Below the pieces are notes generated by a model, which saw nothing but the letters and a program-made list of their open reading frames with translations, was not told the origin of the DNA and searched no databases. A stretch of DNA of 64,000 bases from Aspidapion aeneum (Eukaryota; Arthropoda; Insecta; Coleoptera; Brentidae): assembly GCA_963576565.1 (NCBI GenBank), contig OY755042.1, positions 97,272,185 to 97,336,184 of the forward strand. The letters are read 5' to 3'. A program made the translations under genes and the position numbers. Below, one piece after another: positions 56,605 through 64,000 of the stretch. Position 1 is the stretch's first letter. Every line of letters starts with the position of its first letter.

Positions 56605-57418
56605 GTAAGTATTCGATGAGTTGTTTTGTATATAACGGAAAGTGTTTTTACGATATTCTTCGCCTACTTTTACTCATTTAGATTTTGAGGTTAGGTTATA
56701 TGTTTTGCTTTTTTGTTTAACATGCCACTTAGATTCAATTAAATACTCACACTATTATTTTAGGCATAAGAGGTACGCCCTAGTCCTGCCTAATAACTGC
56801 CCAGCACCGCCTAAAAATTTGTACACCTTTCTTCCTATTATAGTTGTTCACCCCTTGTAATAACCATAACCTCAAACATTTCATGGTAATTTACGAAATA
56901 GTTATATATATTATAGACAACGTGAGAGAAATTAATAGAAACAATTTAGTTATACTCTCATCTTCGAGCAAGTTCTAGCCACTTCCGTTCTTTACTGCTG
57001 TAGGCACATGATTAAATAGTTTGTCAGGTGTTTTTGTGCCAGTATTCGAACCCTGAGGCACTACACACCACTTATAGGACATTTTTTTTACATAAAAAAA
57101 CGCGCAGTAAACTGTCCGCGAGTTTACTGCGCTGTGACGTTATTGCAACGCTATGCTAGAAATGAGCGTTTTAGCGGCAAATTCAAATCGGAAATTAGAA
57201 AACTTGATTTTAAATGTAGTCATGATAAAATATACTATTTTAATAATTTTGCGTAGCAAATTAGGGATCTATGTATCATTCTAAACTCTTTTCTAAAATT
57301 TGTCAAATACCCTATTATGCAAGTTTTGATTTAAAATTAAAAAAAAAACATAAAAAAATCTGAAAAATCTGTTGAAATGCAACCCGCTGTAAAAAAGTTA
57401 CGCACGGTTTTAAGAATA
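56605..57418. other. Unassigned stretch
   Basis: GCGCAGTAAACTGTCCGCGA and AGTTTACTGCGC form a short hairpin at 57101-57132. Otherwise nothing recognised. Confidence 0.4.
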
Positions 57419-57603
57419 CAGTGGATATCGCTTATAACGATATCGGATATTACGACATATCGGTTATAGCGACGACATAATAAGGTCCCGACCGAGTTCT
57501 ATATATAACCCATTTTGTTACCTTTCTTCTCGATAACGACGCTCGGTTATAACGACCGAAATTAGGCGGTCCATTCAATGTCGTTATAACCGATATTCAC
57601 TAG
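57419..57603. mobile_element. About 185 bp pogo-like MITE
   Basis: CAGTGGATATCGCTTATAAC faces GTTATAACCGATATTCACTA, with subterminal repeats of GGTTATA-GCGACG and CGGTTATAACGACC. TA precedes the left end. The ends and the repeated TTATAACGA word are like those of pogo/Tigger relatives. No coding. Confidence 0.75.
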
Positions 57604-58129
57604 AATGTGGTTTTAACTTTTCACACTGCATCTCCTATTGAACAAAATCAGATAAGAAAAGTAATGCCTAATAGTTAAAAAGGCGCCAAATTTAGTTAAA
57701 TGTTTTAGACATTATTCTTAAACACAAGTGTACATCAAAACCAAGAAAAAAATTAAAAAACTTTTTTTTCTAATTATTGGTTAATTTAGTCAGACCTAGG
57801 TAATTTTTTTTTTATTGCACCATACACTAGAATGCACTTATGCACTTGAATTTTGAATTTAATTTCGTTTTTATCCTGTTATAGTATAGACACCATTTAT
57901 TGATATAGTAAGGACATCAGGCTCTTTAAAAGCCAAAAAAAAATGCCTAAAAAAATCGTTAAAGTCATTCGATTGACCGCAGTCGCTACCACATAACTAT
58001 TAATTTTGGTAGCCGAACCGAACCGAATCGAAATCCTCATAATTACGTAGTTACTTCTGTCTGGGACACATTTCAAAAACGGTAAGGCTTACAATTTTGG
58101 TTAAATGCAAGGGATTAAATGGAAAAAAG
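57604..58129. other. Unassigned stretch
   Basis: A short (CCGAA)n-like run at about 58013-58030. Nothing else recognised. Confidence 0.35.
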
Positions 58130-58978
58130 TGTGACCATTTCGCCGATGAAATATGAAGTCTTGTCTCGAGTCTCGTATCGCAGCCTCGAGTCTCGTCTCG
58201 TACGAGAGTCTCGCAAATGTATCGCAATTTCGTCATGCATAATCTTGTTCCAGTCTAGTACGGGATATTTACCTTTTCCTACTTTTTAGGTATAATGTAG
58301 AAGTAGGAAGAGAAAATTACAACAAAAATAACATTATTTATTGAAAAGTAAGTACCTAATAGGTACATACTTACATCATACATCTAAACAGGAAAAAAAA
58401 ACATAGCATTATATATTCGAAAATTATAAAAATAATATAAAAAGTGATACGTATATTCTAAACAAATAAACAAAACAAAAACTTTCATCCAACATTATTT
58501 ACTTATTTAAGAAATAGGTATCTAAGAAAAAAAATTGTGTGTGCTTAAGACCACATGGCAGAAGTGTAAACTTCAACAAGGCGAAATTAATAATACTGGC
58601 CTTCATCTGCATCATCATATCGCTCGCTGAATGTCCCTCTCACAGTTAGTCGACTCGAGCCGACTTCACCCGAATTAACAATCATGGATTGTGTTTTTAA
58701 AGTATTTATGAATGGAATGTTTTGTCTATCTGTGCTAAATAGTCTAAATTCTTTCTAAATATGTTGTATTATGAATAAAATTCTCAAGTCTGCAGTCGGC
58801 ACGCAGAAATATTTACCTGCGAGACTCGCACGAGACACGAGAAGTCTTGCACGAGACTCGAGACGGGACCAATAAAAGTATCGTTTCGTCTTGTCCGAGT
58901 CTCGTCTCGAGTCTTGTCTCGAAAACGAGACGAGACCATGCGAGACTCTCGAAAACGAGACTCTCGCGGGCACCACTA
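58130..58978. mobile_element. hAT-like element with GAGACTCG-rich ends
   Basis: The right end reads GAGACTCTCGCGGGCACCAC then TA, the same terminus as the 92 bp MITE at 9024-9115 (TAGTG-type end). Both flanks of this region (58150-58215 and 58820-58970) are dense in CGAGACTCG, GTCTCGAG and GAGACGAGAC, as subterminal repeats. The interior is AT-rich and has no transposase. The left terminus is not clear, so the element may be truncated. Confidence 0.62.
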
Positions 58979-59660
58979 AGCGCAGTTGATAAAGCTGATA
59001 GTGCTCAAATTTTTAAATCAGCTGTACAAGCCAAACTTCAGATTCCCAGGGTATGTTGTTTGGCAAATTCATATTCACGTTTGCCAAATCGCATACCGTA
59101 GTATTGCGGCTTTACGAATACTAATAATGATAAGTGTGCAAAAGTGTAGTGCTGTTTTTTTACTCTATTATCCTTAAACCAGTCGTAATAAAATATTAAT
59201 ATTTAAATCATGGACTTTACTATACTGAATTTTTTTAAAGGAAAGTAGCATTTACTGTTAGGTATTGACGTCAATAGGATCTGAAATGTTCCCTAATCAT
59301 GCGAAAATGCATAAGTAAATAATAGGTTTGTTAAACTCAGAAATATTAGTCTGTAATACAAGGTGAAACAAAATAAATACCTACTACCACTTAAAATTCT
59401 AATTTTGTAACTCTGCTAAAAGACTAAAATATGTTGGTAAGGATGACTGGTGATTCGCGGCCAAAACCGCGAATATTTTACCGCGCAGGCATTTACCGCG
59501 CCGAACTCTACCGCGAAAATTCTTACAGCGCTAAGAGTTTACCGCGCACTAAGCTACATCTGCGCCGAAACAACCGCGCAAGACCAAAACCGCGCAGGTC
59601 AATACCGCGCAATTTCAGAACCGCGCAATATACTAAATTGTCCAAACATTAAAAACATAC

Positions 59661-59849
59661 ACTCCTGACCTTTTTGCCGGGATCCTAGAGAGTGTAAAAC
59701 CTAACCATTGTCAACTGATCGCCAACGTATCCTAACTGTGTCAGTAAAGACCCGTACTCTTCACTGACACGGTTAGGTTACGTTAGCCATCAATTGACAA
59801 CGGGTAGGTTTTACAGTCTCTAGAATCCCAGGAAAGCGGTCAGGAGAGT
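59661..59849. mobile_element. About 189 bp hairpin MITE (family H, copy 2)
   Basis: CCTGACCTTTTTGCCGGGAT faces ATCCCAGGAAAGCGGTCAGG, AGTGTAAAACCTAACC faces GGTAGGTTTTACAGTCT, and TATCCTAACTGTGTCAGT faces CACTGACACGGTTAGGTTAC. It has the same size, layout and inner motifs (CAATTGACAACGG, GTTAGGTTACGTT) as 37345-37535. It interrupts the ACCGCGC element. Confidence 0.8.
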
Positions 59850-59946
59850 ATGTTTAAAAAAAATATGTCAGCATGAGACCCTGTTGGGGCTTGCGCGGTT
59901 TTGCATTTGCGCTGCTAAACCTTGCACGGTCTTGCGCTAAAGCCCA

Positions 59947-60108
59947 TCACACACACAAAAGCATAGCGCATATCATGGCGCATAGAAGTTCAACCTTATG
60001 GACTTTTCTTATGCAAAACCAATATGGCCGCTGATATTCGATCGTTGATTGGTTGAAAGCCTCATACCACGCGTTATGCACCATGCTACGGAGGTGTGTG
60101 TGAAGGCC
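59947..60108. mobile_element. Possible 160 bp MITE with CACACACAC ends
   Basis: TCACACACACAAAAGCATAG at the left faces CATGCTACGGAGGTGTGTGT at the right, imperfectly, with GGCGCATA facing TTATGCACC. It lies between the two halves of the right ACCGCGC array, so probably a nested insertion. Confidence 0.4.
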
Positions 60109-60215
60109 TTAAGGTGCCCGTGTGCGTGACTAGCGAGGTACAGGCCAGCGCGGTAAAGTCCTAGCGCTGTAAGCATTTTCGCGGTAGATTCTGGCGCGGT
60201 AAATGCATGTGGGTT

Positions 60216-60938
60216 AAAAATTTTTTGGCCGATTTACCTACTGTTTTACGTACACTCGGCCACTTTTTTAATGCCATTTTTTTTCCCACATTTGTAAAAT
60301 ACAAAGAAATGGTGCATTTTTTGGCAACACTGCATGGTTTTAAATTAGTATCATGATTTAATAACCGATTCTCTTTAGCAATTTTTAAAGCCCGCTGAAA
60401 TTCCACTGTCCAAAAACTATTTTTTAAAAGTGTAAAAATAAGGTCTAATTTTTTTTATCAATTGCTTCTAACATTGTTTAGTTTTGTAGTAATTTCTTTT
60501 TGGAATATGAAGGTAAAAAGCTTTTCAGAAAGAGTTTTTGTAGGGAAATATTAGGGGAATACCACGAAAAAATAATACAAATACTGAGAAATATCAGAAA
60601 ATAAGTATAATCTGCGCAAATTTTTACCAAGTTTGTGCCACTGTGCTACATCACTCTGTAATATAGATGTTTGCAAACATAAAATAGGCAAATGCATTGT
60701 GTTGTAAAAATAAACACACAAAATACTTTTTAACACAGCTGTTCTGTTTTATGGATAAAATATGGTGGTCTAAAACATAAATTTTAATTTTACTTCTCCA
60801 GGCTTTCTTAAATTGAATTTAAAATTCATTTTCCTTAACTTTAAGTGCCAACAAATTTTTTGTAATTAGGAAGTTAATGCTTAGAGTCTTAAAAGAATTT
60901 AAATGTTATAATGTATGACAAACGCGCTTTTTCAATAG
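60216..60938. other. Unassigned stretch
   Basis: AT-rich; the open frames at 60161-60406 and 60551-60736 (minus) have no motif. Confidence 0.35.
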
Positions 60939-62066
60939 TTGAGTATAGTTGTAAAAAAAGGAAACAAGCTGGATTGCAACAATTACAGAGGAATTTCAGT
61001 AACCAGTACTCTAAGTAGATTGTACGGTAGGATTCTTAGAGATCTAATAGAGAATGATTTTCATGAACCAGAAGAAGAAGAGCAAAGTGGGTTTCGCGCA
61101 GGCAGATCTTGTAGTGATAATGTTTTTTGTCTTAAACAAGTAATTGAGAAAAGGAGCGCCAGAAATATAGAGACTCATGTTACCTTTGTGGACAAAAAGC
61201 ATATGATACCGTTCCAGTAGAAAAATTTTGGACAGTGTTAGAGCAAACTAATACAACTTAACGACTGATTTACCATATACACACTACAGTTTGCTGACGA
61301 CCACTTGGTTACACAATTACTTAATTGTGGCTAATGATAAAGAAGACATGGAGTATATGATGAGAAAGTTAACAGAAATACCAAAAGTGGGGATTAACAG
61401 TGAACGTGGACAAGACACAGTACTTATGTATTGGAAACGAATCGAGTGAGTTAGTACTAGAAAATGGACAAACAATATCTCCATGCAATGAGTATGTATA
61501 CTTGGGTGTCACCTTTGATAAGACAGGAACAGACTGTAAAGAATTGGAAAAAAGAATAGCAAAAGCAAAAAAGGTTACTGGATGTCTTAACAGTATTTTA
61601 TGGAGCAGAGAAATAAAAAAGAATGTAAAATTTAACATATATGAAACAATGGTGAAAAGCACGCTGTTGTATGGAAGAGAGACTTGTCGCATAACAGAAA
61701 AATACAAAACAAAAATGGAAAGTGTCGAAATGGTTGTAATAAGAAGATCAATGAGAATATCTAGAATAGATCACATAAGAAATGAGATCATAAAAGAAAG
61801 AATAGGAATCGAGGGAAGCATAACGGATGACATCACTAAAAGGCAACTGATATGGTACGGCCATGTACAACGGATGAACGACGAAAGATTACCAAAGCAG
61901 GTCCTAGAATGGCAACCAATAGGGCGCAGAAAAAGAGGGCGTCCTAAACTAGAATGGCAACAGTCAATCCAAAGATCAATGAGTCAAAAAAATCTGACAG
62001 AAGATGACTGTCAGGATCGAAGGAGGTGGAGAATAGGCGTCGGACAACGTAGAAAAACGTTCTAAA
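60939..62066 (+). pseudogene. RTE-like reverse transcriptase (family B, copy 6, best preserved)
   Basis: The first part reads KKGNKLDCNNYRGISVTS, RLYGRILRDLIENDFHEPEE, QSGFRAGRSCSDNVFCLKQV and THVTFVDKKHMIPFQ, a frameshifted A box (the DNA codes for KAYDTVPV in the next frame). About 200 bp are deleted near 61247, where the TN of the A-B spacer runs directly into TTAACGACTGATTTACC. FADD follows at about 61290 in another frame. From 61400 to 62065 one open frame of 221 residues holds the rest: YVYLGVTFDKTGTDCKELEK, CLNSILWSREIKKNVKFNIY, STLLYGRETCRITEKYKTKM, SRIDHIRNEIIKERIGIEGS, QLIWYGHVQRMNDERLPKQV and GRRKRGRPKLEWQQSIQRSM. It ends in TTCTAA followed by a (TAG)n-like 3' end. It lies within the EcR intron, sense strand. 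Confidence 0.85.
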
Positions 62067-63151
62067 CCGACATAGTAGTAGAGTATAGTTGTTATAGTCA
62101 AAAATAGTGTCCCGTGGAATAGTTGTAAAAGATTTGTTGTACCCTATACCGATTGGTAATAGATCACCGGGTGTTTGCCTCCAATTTTTTCACAAACTTT
62201 AGCTTATAACTTTCGCTAAGTTAGTTTTACAGAAAAACTATTAATACATTTTTGGTTTGCAAAATCTTAAAAACCAACAAAGATATTGATTTTTTTTTAA
62301 ATACAAGAAAATTGTAACTTCGATTTACCTAAAAAATAAATGGATCCATGACGGATCTGATTCCTTTCTAGCTAGTCTATTAGCACGCTCTAAGTGAACT
62401 GCATGGTATCAGCCTTGAAAACAGTTTCTTGTAATTATCTCAAAAACGAAAACTCCTACGAAGTTTTTGGTAATAACAAAAATTATTGACAAAAATGCGA
62501 CCTACTATATTCCGAAAACAGTGTATTGATGCGATCCTTCGTTAAGAAGTTAGCATATTTTCAAAATTTAAACTGTCATTAGTATTAATGGATTTTAACC
62601 AAAATTTAATCAGCTCGTCACAGTGTCGAAGACTATTTCACCTGAAAGTTTCATGAAAATCGGTGAAGCAGTTTAGGAGCTATCGTGTTACGGACAGATA
62701 TACATACACACACACACACACACAGACAGACAGACATCACGACGATATTGCTAAGATAGCTCCATATATAGCCAAATAACACATTTTTGGCGTTATCTCA
62801 AAAAAAAAATTTACGTCGAAAAGCCATTGCTAAGCGGGCTAGGAAAGTAAAAATTGAAGAAGAAAGTTTTAGACTATCCCAAATCGATTGGCTATGGATC
62901 ACTTAATTTTAAGTCGCCGTGTGTTCGCCTCAAATTTGTATGTGTTCCGTCAAAAATTCAAGAATGCCATTTTTTCCATGTTTTTTTACAAACTTTTGCT
63001 TTTAACTTTTGCCACATCAACTTTACAGAAAAATTGTATGCGTTATGATTTGTTCGCAATAAAACAACAGTTTAATTTTCGCTCTAATAACTTTTATATC
63101 TCATGAACTAAAAAAGATATTGTTACTTTTTTATATACATATTTATCGGTT
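62067..63151. repeat. Diverged duplicate plus microsatellite
   Basis: CCGATTGGTAATAGATCACC, GGTGTTTGCCTCCAATTTTT and TTTTACAGAAAAACTATTAA at 62140-62245 are paralleled by CGATTGGCTATGGATCACTT, GTGTGTTCGCCTCAAATTTG and CTTTACAGAAAAATTGTATG at 62883-63040, spacing about 745 bp. At 62640-62740, CATGAAAATCGGTGAAGCAG leads into a (CA)n(GACA)n tract (62705-62736), an arrangement common in insect repeats. No gene. Confidence 0.5.
62705..62736. repeat. (CA)n(GACA)n microsatellite
   Basis: About ten CA units followed by three GACA units. Confidence 0.9.
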
Positions 63152-64000
63152 TCACAACGTTCTACGTCTTCCGATACCCAATCTCCACTCGTTTCTGTTT
63201 GCCCATAATTCATCATCTAGGCCTCTTATTCTTATTTCACTGTCTATTCCTTCTCTCCAGCTTCTCCTTGGCCGTCCTCGTTTTCTTCGGCCAGTTGGTT
63301 TCCATTGTAGTATTTGTTTAGGTAGTCTTTCGTCATTCATTCTTTGTACATGTCCGTACCACACCATTTGTTTTGTTCTTATATCATCCACTAAAGTACG
63401 TTCACCTACTGTCATAATTTCTCTTATTCTTTGATTTGTAACTCTTTCTCTTTTTGATTTCCCTGCTGCTCTTCTCCAATAGTCCATCTCCGTAGCGGAA
63501 AGCATTTTTTCTGTTCTATCCTTGATTGGCCATACTTCTGAGCCGTATGTAATAATACTTTTTATAATGGTGTTATATATAAGCTTTTTGTTATGTTTTG
63601 ATATACTTTGGTCCCAAATTATTCCATTTAATAAAGTTATTGCTTTTCTTCCTTGTACGTTTCGATCTTTTATAGCTTTGTCTAGTGTTCCGTCAGCTGT
63701 AATTTTTAGACCTAAGTATTTATACTCATCACAGGAGTGAATTCGCTGCCCGGTATTTAAGATTAGATCCTGTTTCATTCCACCGATACACATATACTCT
63801 GTCTTATTGAGATTAACCTCTAGTCCCCACTTATTGTACTCTTCTATTAGTTTTCGTGTCATATATTCGAGGTCGTCATAATCCTGAGCCACTACTATCT
63901 GATCATCGGCGAAACATAAAGTATACAAGGTGGTTTCGTCCAACGGAATTCCCATGTTTTGGCATTTTCTCTTCCATACTTTAAGGACTTGTTCCAAGTA
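63152..64000 (-). pseudogene. RTE-like reverse transcriptase, C-terminal 281 codons (family C), runs off the window
   Basis: One uninterrupted minus-strand frame (63997 to 63152). It reads MEQVLKVWKRKCQNMGIPLD, TLYTLCFADDQIVVAQDYDD (FADD catalytic box, residues 27-36), WGLEVNLNKTEYMCIGGMKQ, CDEYKYLGLKITADGTLDKA, SIITYGSEVWPIKDRTEKML, QRIREIMTVGERTLVDDIRT, KQMVWYGHVQRMNDERLPKQ and RRKRGRPRRSWREGIDSEIR, ending in a basic GIGRRRTL. No stop or frameshift is seen, and the catalytic Asp pair is intact. It is a separate subfamily from family B. Whether upstream RT and endonuclease domains are intact cannot be seen here, so 'pseudogene' means only 'incomplete within the window'; it could be part of an intact element. 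Confidence 0.82.

Larger units (their letters stand above)
59455..60215. mobile_element. Element with ACCGCGC subterminal arrays in opposite orientation
   Basis: On the left (59463-59630) the word ACCGCG(C) recurs about every 15 bp, about ten times (TTTACCGCGC, CTACCGCG, AAACCGCGCA). On the right (59888-59940 and 60148-60210) the complement recurs: TTGCGCGGTTTTGC, TAGCGCTGTAAG, TCGCGGTAGATT, GGCGCGGTAAATGC. Oppositely oriented subterminal arrays are the layout of transposase-binding ends in hAT- and Mutator-like elements. The interior holds two nested inverted-repeat elements (59661-59849 and, less clearly, 59947-60108). No transposase. The family is unknown to me. Confidence 0.6.

Noticed and set aside
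56642..56860. Downstream exon of the SWIM-type gene (HKRYALVLPNN...)
   Set aside because: The phase fits a possible acceptor, but the peptide has no similarity to the known family continuation and stops quickly.
1..64000. CRISPR arrays, operons, riboswitches, bacterial-type promoters
   Set aside because: Spliced exons, pol III tRNA signals and transposon types show a eukaryotic nuclear genome; no regular spacer array is present.

Overview
The window is eukaryotic, AT-rich and very repeat-dense. It looks like an insect genome of the large, transposon-bloated kind. The insect call rests on two coding exons that match the isoform-A amino terminus of the ecdysone receptor, and on the transposon families present (mariner, Tc1, pogo-like, piggyBac-like, hAT-like, Jockey-type and RTE-like retroelements). 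A beetle is plausible, but the sequence alone does not prove the order.

Gene content is sparse. The one gene I recognise with confidence is EcR on the + strand, in two exons. The first (48687-48953, 89 codons) starts at an ATG. The second (50076-50475, 133 codons plus one base) ends in the conserved stretch just before the common DNA-binding region. The splice phases agree (0/0, then phase 1 out). The zinc-finger and ligand-binding exons are not in the window, so everything after 50476 is probably EcR intron. A short second exon (56477-56604, +) resembles the amino terminus of an insect SWIM/YqaJ-type protein family and would be nested in that intron. A Gly-like tRNA gene with a Ser anticodon (54170-54241, -) lies beside an inverted, 5'-truncated copy of itself.

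The most interesting regulatory feature is 48483-48653, immediately upstream of the EcR-A start codon. It holds six exact AGGTCA/TGACCT nuclear-receptor half-sites, four of them in two identical IR7 palindromes set exactly 42 bp apart. This is a good candidate for a receptor-dependent control element of EcR itself. A second half-site cluster lies about 1 kb further upstream (47617-47703).

Layout: 1-9 kb holds diverged tandem repeats, foldbacks and a mariner-like wreck. 9-14.5 kb holds retroelement debris and a three-level nest of inverted-repeat elements. 14.5-24 kb holds piggyBac-like, pogo-like and hairpin elements plus a roughly 180 bp tandem array. 24-40 kb holds a three-copy CACCAG-ended element, mariner and Tc1 wrecks and minisatellites. 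40-47.5 kb holds tandem arrays, MITEs and an RTE-like fragment. 47.5-64 kb is the EcR locus with its transposon-filled introns, ending in two RTE-like copies. Several insertions can be read at base level because the window also contains an empty-site paralogue or a clean target duplication.
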